Shown here piece after piece: positions 51,392-61,765 of a stretch of DNA of 64,000 nucleotides. Position numbers and translations under genes: made by a program. Location: contig NZ_FNJO01000001.1 of NCBI RefSeq assembly GCF_900104095.1, forward strand, positions 496,001-560,000, given 5' to 3'. The number at the start of each line of letters is the position of its first letter. Positions within the stretch are counted from its first letter, which is position 1. Under the pieces are notes generated by a model that was not told the DNA's origin, searched no databases, and saw nothing but the letters and a program-made list of their open reading frames with translations. This DNA comes from Ralstonia sp. 25mfcol4.1 (GTDB lineage: Bacteria; Pseudomonadota; Gammaproteobacteria; Burkholderiales; Burkholderiaceae).

Positions 51392-52627
51392 CTATGCGGA
51401 CCGGCCCCGCGCCGCCTCGGCCGCCGCCTCGCCTGCCGCCACGGCCGATGCCCAGGCCCACTGGAAGTTGTAGCCGCCCAGCCAGCCGGTCACGTCCACC
51501 ACTTCGCCGATGAAGTACAAGCCGTCGACGTCACGCGCCATCATGGTCGACGACGACAGCCCCCGTGTATCCACGCCGCCGAGCGTGACCTCGGCCTTCT
51601 TGTAGCCCTCGGTGCCGGACGGCACAAGTCGCCAGCGGTTCAGCGCCTCGCCAAGCTGGCGCAGCGCCTTGTCAGGCATGTCGGCCACCGACTGCGTGCC
51701 CTGCAGACCCACGGCGGCGCACCAGGCGTCGGCAAGCCGGGATGGCAGGCGTTCGGCCAGCAGGTTATCCAGATGCTTGCGACCGCCTTTCTTATGGCCG
51801 ATCAGCCAGTCCGCGGCGTCCTCGCCATCGAACAGGTCGATCTCGATGGGCGTGCCGGGCCGCCAGTAGCTGGAAATCTGCAATACGGCCGGCCCTGACA
51901 GACCACGGTGGGTCCAGAGCAGGTCTTCCTTGAAGGCGCCGGCCGACTTGCCGCTGCCGGTGGCGATATCGACCTCCATCGACACCCCGGCCAGCGGCAC
52001 GAACGGCTGCCAGGCCTGACCGTCGAACGTCAGCGGCACCAGCGCAGGGCGGGTTTCCACGACCTTGAGCCCGAACTGGCGAGCAATGCGATACCCGAAA
52101 TCCGTCGCGCCGATCTTCGGGATCGACAACCCGCCGGTAGCCACCACCACCGCGCCGGCGCGCACCGGGCCCTGTCTGGTCAACAGCAGGTAGTCGTCCC
52201 CTTCCTTGCGAATCTCGTCGATCGTGCAGCCGGTCTGCCAGTGCACGCTTCCGGCGTCACATTCGGCGCGCAGCAGCTGGATGATGTCTTCGGCGCTGTT
52301 GTTGCAGAACAGCTGGCCGCGATGCTTTTCGTGCCAGCCGATGTCGTAGCGGCGCAGCAGGCCCAGGAAGTCCTGCGGCGTGTAGCGGGCAAGGGCCGAC
52401 CGGCAGAAATGCGGGTTCGACGACAGGTAGTTGGCCGGGCCGGCCTGCAGGTTCGTGAAATTGCAACGGCCGCCGCCCGAGATGCGGATCTTCTCGGCCA
52501 GCCGCGTGGCATGGTCGATCAGCACCACCCGTGCGCCGCGCTGGCCGGCCACGGCGGCACACATCATGCCGGCCGCACCCGCGCCCAGCACCGCCACGTC
52601 GAACCGGTCTTTCCTGCCTTGTGTCAT
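51392..52627 (-). CDS. HI0933/YhiN (BaiN-like) family FAD-dependent oxidoreductase
   Basis: A 411-residue flavoprotein. The N-terminal FAD site is [33 protein letters not shown] is the family hallmark; then [20 protein letters not shown] and a C-terminal FAD segment [20 protein letters not shown] and NFQWAWASA. The family's physiological reaction is unclear; some members reduce bile-acid intermediates. It is a single gene, divergent from tsaD over 148 bp. Confidence 0.92.
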   Translation of the reverse strand: MTQGRKDRFDVAVLGAGAAGMMCAAVAGQRGARVVLIDHATRLAEKIRISGGGRCNFTNLQAGPANYLSSNPHFCRSALARYTPQDFLGLLRRYDIGWHEKHRGQLFCNNSAEDIIQLLRAECDAGSVHWQTGCTIDEIRKEGDDYLLLTRQGPVRAGAVVVATGGLSIPKIGATDFGYRIARQFGLKVVETRPALVPLTFDGQAWQPFVPLAGVSMEVDIATGSGKSAGAFKEDLLWTHRGLSGPAVLQISSYWRPGTPIEIDLFDGEDAADWLIGHKKGGRKHLDNLLAERLPSRLADAWCAAVGLQGTQSVADMPDKALRQLGEALNRWRLVPSGTEGYKKAEVTLGGVDTRGLSSSTMMARDVDGLYFIGEVVDVTGWLGGYNFQWAWASAVAAGEAAAEAARGRSA

Positions 52628-52775
52628 GTCGCCCTTTCAAGAAGCCGCGATTGTAGCGAATGACTGGCGCCCGAGCGCATGGGGTCAGGGTGTGCTACCC
52701 TGCTGGCCTTCCGATTTTTGCCGGCAAGATCGCTGCAGTTGCAGCCCGAACCCGTCCGGCCGCACCAGAATTCCC

Positions 52776-53834
52776 ATGCTTGTCCTCGGTATCGAATCCT
52801 CCTGCGATGAAACCGGGCTGGCCCTCTACGACACCGGGGCCGGTCTGCTGGCGCATGCGCTGCACTCGCAGATCGCCATGCATCGCGAATACGGTGGCGT
52901 GGTGCCGGAACTGGCGTCGCGTGACCATATCCGCCGCGTGCTGCCGCTGTTGCAGCAGGTGCTGGACGATGCCGGCCGCCAGCGCAAGGACATCGACGCC
53001 ATCGCCTATACCCAGGGGCCCGGCCTGGCCGGTGCGCTGCTGGTGGGCGCCTCGGTGGCCAACGCGCTGGGCTTTGCGCTGGATGTGCCGATGGTGGGCG
53101 TTCACCATCTGGAAGGACACCTGCTTTCGCCGCTGCTGACTGATGCCCCGCCGCCGTTCCCGTTTGTCGCGCTGCTGGTGTCGGGCGGCCACACCCAGTT
53201 GATGGAAGTCAAAGGCATTGGCGACTACACGCTGCTGGGCGAAACGCTCGACGACGCCGCAGGGGAAGCGTTCGACAAGACCGCCAAGCTGCTGGGCCTC
53301 GGCTATCCGGGCGGCCCCGAGGTGTCGCGGCTGGCCGAATTCGGCAATCCCGGCGCGTTCGAGCTGCCACGGCCGATGCTCCATTCCGGCAATCTCGATT
53401 TCTCGTTCGCGGGGCTCAAGACCGCCGTGCTGACGCAGACGCGCAAGCTCGGCAACGCCTGCGAGCAGGACCGGGCCAACCTGGCGCGGTCGTTTGTCGA
53501 TGCCATCGTCGACGTGCTGGCCGCAAAGTCGTTCAACGCGCTCAAGCAGACCGGCCACAAGCGGCTGGTGGTGGCCGGCGGCGTCGGCGCCAACCGGCAG
53601 CTGCGCGAGCGGCTCGACGAGATGGGCCGCCGCCGCAAGGTGGACGTGTACTACCCCGACCTGGCCTTTTGTACCGACAACGGGGCGATGATCGCCTTTG
53701 CCGGCGCCATGCGCCTGCAGGCCGCGCCCCAGCTGGCGCGACATGGCTACGACTACGGCGTCACGCCGCGCTGGGATTTGTCCGATATCCGCCTGCCGGC
53801 CCCTGCCGGCACGCCGGCTTCGCAGGACAGCTAG
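52776..53834 (+). CDS. tsaD: tRNA N6-threonylcarbamoyladenosine transferase TsaD
   Basis: A 352-residue ASKHA-fold enzyme that with TsaB and TsaE transfers threonylcarbamoyl to A37 of ANN-decoding tRNAs. Signatures: [52 protein letters not shown] with two metal-binding His, [50 protein letters not shown] and [13 protein letters not shown]. Start ATG 52776 gives the conserved [13 protein letters not shown]. Confidence 0.96.
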   Translation: MLVLGIESSCDETGLALYDTGAGLLAHALHSQIAMHREYGGVVPELASRDHIRRVLPLLQQVLDDAGRQRKDIDAIAYTQGPGLAGALLVGASVANALGFALDVPMVGVHHLEGHLLSPLLTDAPPPFPFVALLVSGGHTQLMEVKGIGDYTLLGETLDDAAGEAFDKTAKLLGLGYPGGPEVSRLAEFGNPGAFELPRPMLHSGNLDFSFAGLKTAVLTQTRKLGNACEQDRANLARSFVDAIVDVLAAKSFNALKQTGHKRLVVAGGVGANRQLRERLDEMGRRRKVDVYYPDLAFCTDNGAMIAFAGAMRLQAAPQLARHGYDYGVTPRWDLSDIRLPAPAGTPASQDS

Positions 53835-53835
53835 T

Positions 53836-53868
53836 TCTCCCCGCCCGCGCCGGGCGGAAGCGGGGAGC
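53836..53868 (+). terminator. Possible terminator between tsaD and folE2
   Basis: CTCCCCGC/GCGGGGAG arms around 13-14 bases between convergent genes. No clear U-run on either strand. Confidence 0.45.
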
Positions 53869-53880
53869 CACCTCGAACGC

Positions 53881-54684
53881 TTACGCGACGCGCTTGTCGC
53901 GCTCGATCACGGCGTAGGCGCTGTGATTGTGGATCGACTCGAAGTTCTCGGCTTCCAGCGTGTACGCCACGATCCGTTCATCGGCATTCAGACGCATGGC
54001 GATGTCGCGCACCAGGTCCTCCACGAACTTCGGGTTCTCGTAGGCGCGCTCGGTCACGAACTTTTCGTCGGGACGCTTGAGCAGGCCCCACAGCTCGCAC
54101 GATGCCTCTTCCTCGGCCATGCGCACCAGCGTTTCCACATCCAGGTCGCCGGCCAGTTCCACCTGCATGGTGATGTGCGATCGCTGGTTATGCGCGCCGT
54201 ACTGCGAGATCTTCTTCGAGCACGGGCACAGGCTCGTGACCGGCACCAGCGCGGTCAGGAACAGGCGCGTCCGCCCGTCGCGCTTCTCGCCGGCCAGCGT
54301 CACTTCGTAGTCCAGCAGCGACTGCACGCCCGACACCGGCGCGGTCTTGCTGATGAAGTACGGGAACGATACCTCGATGCGGCCGGCATCGGCTTCCAGG
54401 CGCACCAGCATGTCGTCGAGCAGCGCACGGAACCGGGCCAGGTCCAGCGGCGCGCGGTTGTCTTCCAGCAGCGCCACGAAACGCGACATATGCGTGCCCT
54501 TCTGGTCCGCCGGCAGGCGTACGTCCAGGTTGAACGTGCCAACGGTGCCGATGTCGCCAGCCGGCGTCTTCAGTGTCAGCGGATATCGCACGCCCTTGAC
54601 GCCCACGCGCTGGATCACGATCTGGCGGGTATCGACGCTCGATTGCACGTCGGGCATCACGAAGGCGGGATTGATGTCATTCAT
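53881..54684 (-). CDS. folE2: GTP cyclohydrolase FolE2 (type IB)
   Basis: A 267-residue enzyme making dihydroneopterin triphosphate from GTP, the entry to folate synthesis. FolE2 signatures: [78 protein letters not shown] with the catalytic Cys, and [18 protein letters not shown]. Type IB enzymes tolerate metals other than zinc and are often under zinc control, but no Zur box was identified. GAGGAAACC precedes the ATG. The leader can form two mutually exclusive hairpins. Confidence 0.95.
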   Translation of the reverse strand: MNDINPAFVMPDVQSSVDTRQIVIQRVGVKGVRYPLTLKTPAGDIGTVGTFNLDVRLPADQKGTHMSRFVALLEDNRAPLDLARFRALLDDMLVRLEADAGRIEVSFPYFISKTAPVSGVQSLLDYEVTLAGEKRDGRTRLFLTALVPVTSLCPCSKKISQYGAHNQRSHITMQVELAGDLDVETLVRMAEEEASCELWGLLKRPDEKFVTERAYENPKFVEDLVRDIAMRLNADERIVAYTLEAENFESIHNHSAYAVIERDKRVA

Positions 54685-55015
54685 CTACGGTTTCCTCCAG
54701 GACGTCGTCAGGGGATGACGGCCATCCTTACGGTCGCGGCGTTTTCGCAGGATTTCTCCACGCCGCGCAACGAGTGTGAAACGACGGGTCCGGACAGAAA
54801 ACGAGGGGGGCGCCGGCCCGCAGCTGCGAACACAAAAATGGGAATGGCGATTCTACGCAATATTGGAAGGTGCTGCCGCGCCCACGCGTGAATCCGCGTA
54901 TTTCATGCGGACAATGGCCCGCCGATGCAGCTTCCTGCCGTTTGCGGACAGCCAAAACAAAACCGGCGCGGATAATCCGCGCCGGTCCCGGGTAAAGCGT
55001 GCTGGCGACTGGCCG
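54685..55015. other. 331-bp gap between dxs and folE2
   Basis: Holds the dxs terminator (54955-54986) and the folE2 leader. In the leader, minus-strand sequence over 54706-54727 can form either CGTCA/TGACG (54706-54720) or GGATG/CATCC (54713-54727), not both. No gene seen. Confidence 0.5.
54955..54986 (-). terminator. Terminator after dxs
   Basis: Minus-strand 12-bp stem ACCGGCGCGGAT/ATCCGCGCCGGT followed by TTTGTTTTG. Confidence 0.85.
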
Positions 55016-56932
55016 TCAGGCGACGCGCGTGGCCACCTTCACCGGCTGCCCGGTCAGCGCAAAACGCTCGCGCACCGAACGCTCGATGCCAGCGGCATCC
55101 AGGCCACACTGCGACAGCAGGAAAGCCGGATCGCCGTGATCGATGAACTTGTCGGGCAGCCCCAGCACCAGCGTCGGAATCTCGATGCCGGCCTCGGCCA
55201 GGGCTTCGAGCACGGCGCTGCCGGCGCCGCCCATCGTCGCGCCCTCTTCCACCGTCACCAGGTAGTCATGGTTCGCGGCCAGCTGCTTGACCAGGTCAAC
55301 GTCCAGCGGCTTCACGAAACGCATGTTTGCCACGGTGGCATCGAGCGAATCCGCGGCCGCGAGCGACGGATGCAGCATCGAACCGAATGCCAGGATGGCC
55401 ACGCGCTGGCCGGCACGCGCCTGGCCTGCGCGGCGAATCTCGCCCTTGCCCAGCGGCAGCGCCGTCAGCGCGGCCTCGGTAGCCACGCCCACGCCCGCGC
55501 CACGCGGGTAGCGTACGGCGGTCGGGCAATCCTGCTGGTATGCCGTGGTCAGCAGCTGGCGGCATTCCTGCTCGTCGGCCGGCGTCATCACCATCATGTT
55601 CGGGATGCAACGCAGGAACGGGATATCGTACGCACCGGCGTGCGTGGCACCGTCGGCGCCCACCAGGCCGGCGCGGTCCAGCGCGAACACCACCGGCAGG
55701 TTCTGCAGCGCCACGTCGTGGATCAGCTGGTCGTAGCCGCGCTGCAGGAACGTCGAGTAGATCGCCACGACCGGCTTCAGACCCTCGCAGGCCAGGCCGC
55801 CGGCAAACGTCACGGCGTGCTGTTCGGCAATGCCCACGTCGTAGTAACGATCCGGGAAACGCTTCTCGAACTCCACCATGCCCGAGCCTTCGCGCATGGC
55901 CGGCGTCACGCCGATCAGGCGCTTGTCGGCGGCGGCCATGTCGCACAGCCATTCGCCGAATACCTGCGTGTATGTCTTGCGCGACGGCTTGGCAGACGGG
56001 CGGATGCCCTCGGCGGGGTTGAATTTGCCCGGGCCGTGATACAGGATCGGGTCGGCCTCGGCCAGCTTGTAGCCCTGGCCCTTCTTGGTCACCACGTGCA
56101 GGAACTGCGGGCCGTGGCCTTCCAGGGCGCGCTGGCGGATGTTCTGCAGCGTCGGCACCAGCGATTCCAGGTCATGACCGTCGATCGGGCCGATGTAGTC
56201 GAAGCCGAATTCCTCGAACAGCGTGGCCGGCACGACCATGCCCTTGGCATGTTCTTCCAGGCGCTTGGCGAATTCGAGCACCGGCGGCGCCACCGACAGC
56301 ACCTTCTCGATGCCCTTCTTGGTGGCCGCGTAGAACTGGCCCGACAGCAGGCGGGCCAGGTGCTTGTTCAGCATGCCAACCGGCGGCGAGATCGACATGT
56401 CGTTGTCGTTCAGCACCACCAGCATCGGCAGGTCCTTGTAGACCCCGGCGTTGTTCATGGCCTCGAAGGCCATGCCGGCGGTCATCGCGCCGTCGCCGAT
56501 CACGGCGATGCCCACGCGCTTGTGACCCATCGTGCGCGCTCCCAGGGCCATGCCGAGCGCGGCCGAGATCGAGGTCGACGAATGGGCCGTGCCGAAGGTG
56601 TCGTATTCGCTTTCCGAGCGACGCGGGAAGCCGGAGATACCACCGTACTGGCGCAGCGTCGACATGCGGTCGCGGCGGCCGGTCAGGATCTTGTGGGGGT
56701 AGCTCTGGTGACCCACGTCCCAGACGATGCGGTCGCTCGGGGTGTCGAACACATAGTGCAGCGCAATGGTCAGCTCCACCGTGCCCAGGTTGGACGACAG
56801 GTGACCGCCGGTTTGCGAGACCGATTCCAGCACGTAGGCGCGAAGTTCGTCGGCAAGCGTGCCGAGCTGGCGGCGGTCCAGCTTGCGCAGGTCCGCGGGG
56901 TCGTCGATATTGTTGAGCAGCGTGTAGGTCAT
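55016..56932 (-). CDS. dxs: 1-deoxy-D-xylulose-5-phosphate synthase Dxs
   Basis: A 638-residue thiamine-diphosphate enzyme starting the methylerythritol phosphate route to isoprenoids (also feeding thiamine and pyridoxal). Motifs: [55 protein letters not shown] with the ThDP-binding Asp and Asn, [53 protein letters not shown]. Follows ispA by 44 bases on the same strand in a xseB-ispA-dxs operon, so the first and later steps of isoprenoid synthesis are co-regulated. Confidence 0.97.
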   Translation of the reverse strand: MTYTLLNNIDDPADLRKLDRRQLGTLADELRAYVLESVSQTGGHLSSNLGTVELTIALHYVFDTPSDRIVWDVGHQSYPHKILTGRRDRMSTLRQYGGISGFPRRSESEYDTFGTAHSSTSISAALGMALGARTMGHKRVGIAVIGDGAMTAGMAFEAMNNAGVYKDLPMLVVLNDNDMSISPPVGMLNKHLARLLSGQFYAATKKGIEKVLSVAPPVLEFAKRLEEHAKGMVVPATLFEEFGFDYIGPIDGHDLESLVPTLQNIRQRALEGHGPQFLHVVTKKGQGYKLAEADPILYHGPGKFNPAEGIRPSAKPSRKTYTQVFGEWLCDMAAADKRLIGVTPAMREGSGMVEFEKRFPDRYYDVGIAEQHAVTFAGGLACEGLKPVVAIYSTFLQRGYDQLIHDVALQNLPVVFALDRAGLVGADGATHAGAYDIPFLRCIPNMMVMTPADEQECRQLLTTAYQQDCPTAVRYPRGAGVGVATEAALTALPLGKGEIRRAGQARAGQRVAILAFGSMLHPSLAAADSLDATVANMRFVKPLDVDLVKQLAANHDYLVTVEEGATMGGAGSAVLEALAEAGIEIPTLVLGLPDKFIDHGDPAFLLSQCGLDAAGIERSVRERFALTGQPVKVATRVA

Positions 56933-56976
56933 GATGTCCGTTCGGCCGCCGGATTCTGTGTGTCCGGCTTTTCAGT

Positions 56977-57861
56977 TCAGTTTGAGCGCAGCACGATCAG
57001 GTCGGCCAGTTCGGCCAGCCGGCCGGCGCGTGCGCCGAATCCCGCCAGCGCCTCGTGGGCGTCCGTGCGAAGCTGGGCAGCCAGCTCGCGTGCGGCATCC
57101 AGACCAAGCAGCGATACATAGGTCGGCTTGTCGTTGGCGGCATCCTTCCCGGCGGTCTTGCCGAGCGTTGCCGTATCTGCAGTGACGTCGAGAATATCGT
57201 CCACCACCTGGAAAGCCAATCCCACGGCCGCCGCATATTGGTCAAGCGCCGCCAGACCGGCCGGATCGATGTTTCCGCACAACGCTCCCATGCGCACGCT
57301 GGCACGCAGCAGGGCGCCGGTCTTCATGCGATGCATGCCTTCCAGTGCGTCGCGCGTCATTGCCAGGCCCACGTTCTGCAGGTCGATCGCCTGGCCGCCG
57401 CACATGCCCACCGAGCCCGACGCCATGGCCAGCTCGGCCACGAGCTTCAGGCGCGCCTCGGCGCCGAGTGCCGGCACCTGTGCCAGCACGATGAACGCCT
57501 GGGTCTGCAGGGCATCGCCCACCAGCAGCGCCGTGGCTTCGTCGTAGGCCTTGTGGACCGTCGGCCGGCCGCGGCGCAGGTCGTCGTCGTCCATGCAGGG
57601 CATGTCGTCGTGAACCAGCGAATAGGCGTGGATCATCTCGACGGCACATGCCGCGGCATCGCAGGCCTCGGGTGCCGCACCCGCCACCTCGCCCGCGGCA
57701 TGAACCAGCAGCGGGCGCACCCGCTTGCCACCGCCGAGGACAGCATAGCGCATGGCCTCGTGCAAGGTGTGTGGAATTGTGTCCGTGGACGGCAGTGCGG
57801 TGTCCAGGGCGGCCTCGGTCCGGGCGCCTTGCGCCCGCATCCAGGTAGCGAAATCGCTCAT
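56977..57861 (-). CDS. ispA: Farnesyl diphosphate synthase IspA
   Basis: A 294-residue short-chain all-trans prenyltransferase making FPP from IPP and DMAPP. First Asp-rich motif [24 protein letters not shown], second [13 protein letters not shown], plus [10 protein letters not shown] and the [20 protein letters not shown] block. The length and residues before the first Asp motif fit bacterial FPP synthase. Overlaps xseB by four bases (ATGA) and precedes dxs. Confidence 0.96.
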   Translation of the reverse strand: MSDFATWMRAQGARTEAALDTALPSTDTIPHTLHEAMRYAVLGGGKRVRPLLVHAAGEVAGAAPEACDAAACAVEMIHAYSLVHDDMPCMDDDDLRRGRPTVHKAYDEATALLVGDALQTQAFIVLAQVPALGAEARLKLVAELAMASGSVGMCGGQAIDLQNVGLAMTRDALEGMHRMKTGALLRASVRMGALCGNIDPAGLAALDQYAAAVGLAFQVVDDILDVTADTATLGKTAGKDAANDKPTYVSLLGLDAARELAAQLRTDAHEALAGFGARAGRLAELADLIVLRSN

Positions 57862-58154
57862 TCGAAATCTGCGCTGTTGTTATCGGAACGTGGCTCGCCG
57901 GCCAGGGGTTTCAGGGCATCGCCCTCCAGAACCTTGACCTGCTGGGCCACCCGCTCCAGGCTCTGCTGGCAAAAACGGACGAGTTCCGCGCCGCGACGGT
58001 ACGCGGTCAGGGACGCTTCCAGCGGCAGTTCGCCGCTTTCCATGCTCGCCACCAGGGTTTCCAGCTCGGCCATTGCGGCCTCATAGGAAGCCGGTGGCGC
58101 ACTGGCGGCCGGCGTATCTTCAGGCTGGACCGGGGCGGTCGTCGTTCTTGGCAT
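57858..58154 (-). CDS. xseB: Exodeoxyribonuclease VII small subunit XseB
   Basis: A 98-residue protein with the XseB core [49 protein letters not shown] in its centre and unconserved ends. It binds many copies to XseA in the ExoVII nuclease. First gene of the xseB-ispA-dxs operon. The start at 58154 includes a 22-residue Pro/Ala-rich N-tail. Confidence 0.94.
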   Translation of the reverse strand: MPRTTTAPVQPEDTPAASAPPASYEAAMAELETLVASMESGELPLEASLTAYRRGAELVRFCQQSLERVAQQVKVLEGDALKPLAGEPRSDNNSADFE

Positions 58155-58587
58155 GTCAGGCCTTGATCAGGGGAATTCGCGATTTTACGCCAATCCGGGG
58201 CCGGGCCGCAGAACAGTCTTATCCACTTGATGGATACCGGGCGTGCGGATCGTGCACTTGGCACAGTCTTTTGACAGGGAAGTGACGTGTGCGCCCGGGT
58301 CGTCTTTGGGAATGCGGCTGAAGGGGCACCTCCATGACGACCCGGGTCGACTTTTTCGCTAAAAACCCAAAAAAATCAGGCCCTTAATTTTTGGGCTCGG
58401 GTACAATCCCCGGCTCGTCAGCGATATCCGACCGTTGCATCCAGGACGCACTTTTCCGCCGCCAGACTGGTCAGGCGGAAAGGGAACCGGCGCGGATCCC
58501 GATCGTCTGACACGGTTTCCCAAATCGATTCATTTTTCGATGGTTGGGTTGTTCACTGCTTTCGCCTGTTCATAGGGAGTGGGGATA
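58155..58587. other. 433-bp divergent spacer between xseB and the Rieske oxygenase
   Basis: Carries TACAAT at 58402-58407, a possible -10 for the oxygenase gene with no good -35, and in the putative leader a stem TTTCCGCC (58453-58460)/GGCGGAAA (58474-58481). A long A-rich patch lies at 58361-58376. No gene seen. Confidence 0.45.
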
Positions 58588-59694
58588 ATGTCCAATCTCA
58601 GCACCGCGCTCAAGCTTGCGCCGGCTGATTCGCAGTTGCCCGTCGACGTCTACTTTGACGAGGCGCTGCATCAACAAGAACTCGAACTGCTGTTCAAGAA
58701 GGGCCCGGGCTACGTCGGCCACGCGCTGATGGTGCCGGAATCCGGCGACTTCCAGACGCTGGCCGCCGAAGACGAGGGCCGCGTGCTGGTGCGCAACCCG
58801 GACGGCATCGAGCTGCTGTCCAATGTCTGCCGCCACCGCCAGGCCATCATGATGAATGGCCGCGGCAACGCCAGGAACATCGTCTGCCCGCTGCACCGCT
58901 GGACCTACGACCTGCAGGGCGAACTGCTGGGTGCGCCGCATTTCGCGGAACAGCCATGCGTGCGACTGAACCGGTCGCCACTGCAGAACTGGAACGGCAT
59001 GCTGTTCGAAGGCGAGCGCGACGTGCGCGCCGACCTGTCCCGCATGGGCGTGGCTGAAGACCTGAACTTCGACGGCTACATGCTGGACCACGTGGAAGTC
59101 CACGAGTGCGACTACAACTGGAAGACCTTCATCGAGGTCTATCTGGAGGATTACCACGTTGTGCCGTTCCACCCTGGCCTGGGCAGCTTTGTGTCGTGCG
59201 ACGACCTGAAGTGGGAGTTCGGCGAGCAGTACAGCGTGCAGACCGTGGGCCTGCACAAGGGCCTGGAGCGCCCGGGCAGCCAGACGTACCAGAAGTGGCA
59301 CGACGAAGTGTTGCGCTTCAACAACGGCAAGTTGCCGAAGCATGGCGCGATCTGGCTGACCTACTACCCCAACATCATGGTGGAGTGGTACCCGAACGTG
59401 CTGTGCATCTCGACGCTTCACCCGATGGGCCCGCGCAAGACCCGCAACGTCGTGGAGTTCTATTACCCCGAGGAAATCGTGCTGTTCGAGCGCGAGTTCG
59501 TCGAGGCCGAGCGCGCCGCCTATATGGAGACGTGCATCGAGGACGACGAAATTGCCGAACGCATGGACGCCGGCCGCCTGGCGCTGATGAAGCGCGGCAT
59601 CAGCGAGACCGGCCCGTACCAGTCGCCGATGGAAGACGGCATGCAGCACTTCCACGAGTGGTATCGGCGCGCGATGGACTACCGCAACCGCTGA
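58588..59694 (+). CDS. Rieske 2Fe-2S aromatic ring-hydroxylating oxygenase alpha-subunit family protein
   Basis: A 368-residue protein. The Rieske cluster ligands are Cys81/His83 (CRHRQ) and Cys100/His103 (CPLHRW). The C-terminal catalytic domain has the mononuclear iron region FIEVYLEDYHVVPFHPGLG with two His and carboxylates. It lacks an adjacent beta subunit, ferredoxin or reductase gene, so the electron partner is elsewhere. Members beside ispA/dxs in related genomes are annotated only by family; substrate unknown. GGAGTGGGG precedes ATG 58588. Well-separated single gene with a terminator after it. Confidence 0.9.
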   Translation: MSNLSTALKLAPADSQLPVDVYFDEALHQQELELLFKKGPGYVGHALMVPESGDFQTLAAEDEGRVLVRNPDGIELLSNVCRHRQAIMMNGRGNARNIVCPLHRWTYDLQGELLGAPHFAEQPCVRLNRSPLQNWNGMLFEGERDVRADLSRMGVAEDLNFDGYMLDHVEVHECDYNWKTFIEVYLEDYHVVPFHPGLGSFVSCDDLKWEFGEQYSVQTVGLHKGLERPGSQTYQKWHDEVLRFNNGKLPKHGAIWLTYYPNIMVEWYPNVLCISTLHPMGPRKTRNVVEFYYPEEIVLFEREFVEAERAAYMETCIEDDEIAERMDAGRLALMKRGISETGPYQSPMEDGMQHFHEWYRRAMDYRNR

Positions 59695-59743
59695 ACGTTC
59701 GCAACCCGGTGCGGTGATCGCCCGTAAAACTGTGGACAACACG

Positions 59744-59770
59744 AAACGGACCGTGAAAACGGTCCGTTTT
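59744..59770 (+). terminator. Terminator after the Rieske oxygenase
   Basis: AAACGGACCGT/ACGGTCCGTTT stem with a GAAA loop, then T. Confidence 0.88.
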
Positions 59771-59881
59771 GCATTGGAGCGGCGGTCGGCGCACTGATAG
59801 AATCCGTTTTAATCGTTGCCTTATCAACGATTTTTTTCTGGCTCCGCCCCCTTTCCACGCTGACTCTCGCCCGGTTTCGCC

Positions 59882-60802
59882 ATGCAATCGCTCTGGATGT
59901 TGTTTGCCGCCTTCGCATTTTCCTTGATGGGGGTGGGGGTCAAGCTGGCATCCGAGCTCTACACAACAGGCGAGATCGTCTTCTACCGCAGCCTGATCGG
60001 CGTGACGATCATGTGGATCCTGCTGTCGTCGCAAGGCACGTCGGTGCGCACGCCGCACATGGTCACCCACATCAAGCGCAGCATCTTCGGCGTAACCGCC
60101 CTGCTGCTCTGGTTCACATCGATCACGCTGCTGCCACTGGCCACGGCGATGACGCTGAACTACATGTCGCCCGTGTGGATCGCGTTGATTCTGGGCGCCG
60201 GCGCGGCGCTGGCCGGCACGCGCGGCGGCACCGACAAGAAGCTGATCGGCGCCATCCTGCTGTCGTTCGCAGGGGTGATCTGCCTGCTGCAGCCCTCGGT
60301 GGGCAAGGACCAGCTGGCGGGCGGCATGATTGGCCTGGTGTCCGGCGTGTTCACGGCGCTGGCCTACGTGGAAGTGCGCCAGCTGGGCCAGCTTGGCGAA
60401 CCCGAAGGCCGCATCGTGTTCTACTTCTCCGCCGTGGGCCTGGTCTGCGGTCTGATCTGGATGCTGTTCACCGGCATCAGCCACCACACCTGGCACGGCG
60501 CAGGGTTGCTGCTGGCCATCGGCATCCTGGCCACGCTGGGGCAGACGTCGATGACGCGTGCCTACAAGCGCGGCAACACGCTGCTGACGGCCAACCTGCA
60601 ATACGCGGGCATCGTGTTTTCAAGCCTGTGGGGCACGCTGGTGTGGGACGACAAGCTCAACTGGATCTCCTGGCTGGGCATGGCGCTGATCGTGGCCAGC
60701 GGCATCGCCACCACGCTTACGCGCGCCCGCGATACCGACAAGCATCCCACGCCGGCCACGCCGGTCAAGTCGCCCGAGGCGGAAGTGCATCCCGAGGTCT
60801 GA
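59882..60802 (+). CDS. EamA/DMT family transporter
   Basis: A 306-residue membrane protein with ten hydrophobic segments forming two EamA repeats (about 1-140 and 150-285), as in RhaT/YdcZ-type drug/metabolite transporters. Markers: FAFSLMGVGVKLASELYTTG, FYRSLIGVTIMW, LNYMSPVWIALILG, and TRAYKRGNTLLTANLQYAGI in repeat two. The polar C-tail of about 25 residues is not conserved. Substrate unknown. Confidence 0.9.
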   Translation: MQSLWMLFAAFAFSLMGVGVKLASELYTTGEIVFYRSLIGVTIMWILLSSQGTSVRTPHMVTHIKRSIFGVTALLLWFTSITLLPLATAMTLNYMSPVWIALILGAGAALAGTRGGTDKKLIGAILLSFAGVICLLQPSVGKDQLAGGMIGLVSGVFTALAYVEVRQLGQLGEPEGRIVFYFSAVGLVCGLIWMLFTGISHHTWHGAGLLLAIGILATLGQTSMTRAYKRGNTLLTANLQYAGIVFSSLWGTLVWDDKLNWISWLGMALIVASGIATTLTRARDTDKHPTPATPVKSPEAEVHPEV

Positions 60803-60868
60803 CGCGCGCGCGGAAGCGGCGGTGTAGCATTGGCATCGACTTCCCACTCAACGCGAGACAGGTTCTTC

Positions 60869-61732
60869 ATGCCATCACCGCTGATTTCCGCCATCGAACT
60901 GAACCAGCTGCGCGCCTCGGCCAGGCAGCATGTGGTCGTCATCGATTGCTCGTTCGACCTGACCAATCCCGCCGCCGGCCGCGAGATGTACCAGCAGGAC
61001 CATGTGCCGGGCGCGTTCTACCTGCACCTGGACAATGAACTATCCGGCCCGAAGACCGGCTTCAATGGCCGCCACCCGCTGCCCGATGCCGATCTGTTCG
61101 TGGCGCGGCTGCGCGCGCTCGGTGTCAACGACGACACGCTGATCGTCGCCTACGATGCGCAGGGCAGCATGTATGCCGCCCGGCTCTGGTGGCTGGCGCG
61201 CTGGGTGGGCCACGGCGCCGTGGCCGTGCTCGATGGCGGCAAGGCGGCCTGGCTGGCGGCAGGCCTGCCGCTGGAACCGGGCGTGACGCCCGATCCGGAA
61301 GCCGGGGGGAACCTCACGCGCCGCGCGTCGCTGGTGCGTACCGTCGATGCCGCCGCCCTGCTGGAAAACCTGGACCACCCCGCGCTGCTGGTGGTCGATG
61401 CGCGGGCGGCCGACCGCTTCCGCGGCGAGAACGAAACGCTCGACCCCGTGGGCGGCCACATTCCCGGCGCCGCCAATCGATTCTTCAAGGACAACCTGAC
61501 CGGGGACGGACGCTTCAAGCCGGCCGATCAGCTGCGCGCGGAATTCGGCCAGGTCTTCGGCGGCAAGACGGCGGCCGACACAGTCATGCAGTGCGGCTCG
61601 GGCGTGACCGCCTGCCACAATCTGCTGGCCCTCGAAGTGGCCGGGCTGACCGGTGCGGCGCTGTATCCGGGGTCGTGGAGCGAATGGTGCGCCGATCCGA
61701 AGCGCCCGGTGGCGACGGGTAGCGCCACCTGA
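60869..61732 (+). CDS. sseA: 3-mercaptopyruvate sulfurtransferase (SseA type)
   Basis: A 287-residue two-domain rhodanese. The inactive N-terminal domain covers about 1-150 (HVPGAFYLHLDNELSG, YDAQGSMYAARLWWL). The active C-terminal domain ends with the loop CGSGVTACHN; the CGSGV type of loop is that of mercaptopyruvate rather than thiosulfate sulfurtransferases (CRKGV). Probably cytosolic. ATG 60869 gives MPSPLISAIELNQL. Confidence 0.92.
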   Translation: MPSPLISAIELNQLRASARQHVVVIDCSFDLTNPAAGREMYQQDHVPGAFYLHLDNELSGPKTGFNGRHPLPDADLFVARLRALGVNDDTLIVAYDAQGSMYAARLWWLARWVGHGAVAVLDGGKAAWLAAGLPLEPGVTPDPEAGGNLTRRASLVRTVDAAALLENLDHPALLVVDARAADRFRGENETLDPVGGHIPGAANRFFKDNLTGDGRFKPADQLRAEFGQVFGGKTAADTVMQCGSGVTACHNLLALEVAGLTGAALYPGSWSEWCADPKRPVATGSAT

Positions 61733-61765
61733 GGCGCCAGACGGCCCAGCAAAAGCGGCGCCAGT

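Noticed and set aside
54693..54702. TCCT-AGGA self-pairing hiding the folE2 ribosome site
   Set aside because: The loop would be only two bases, too short for an RNA hairpin.
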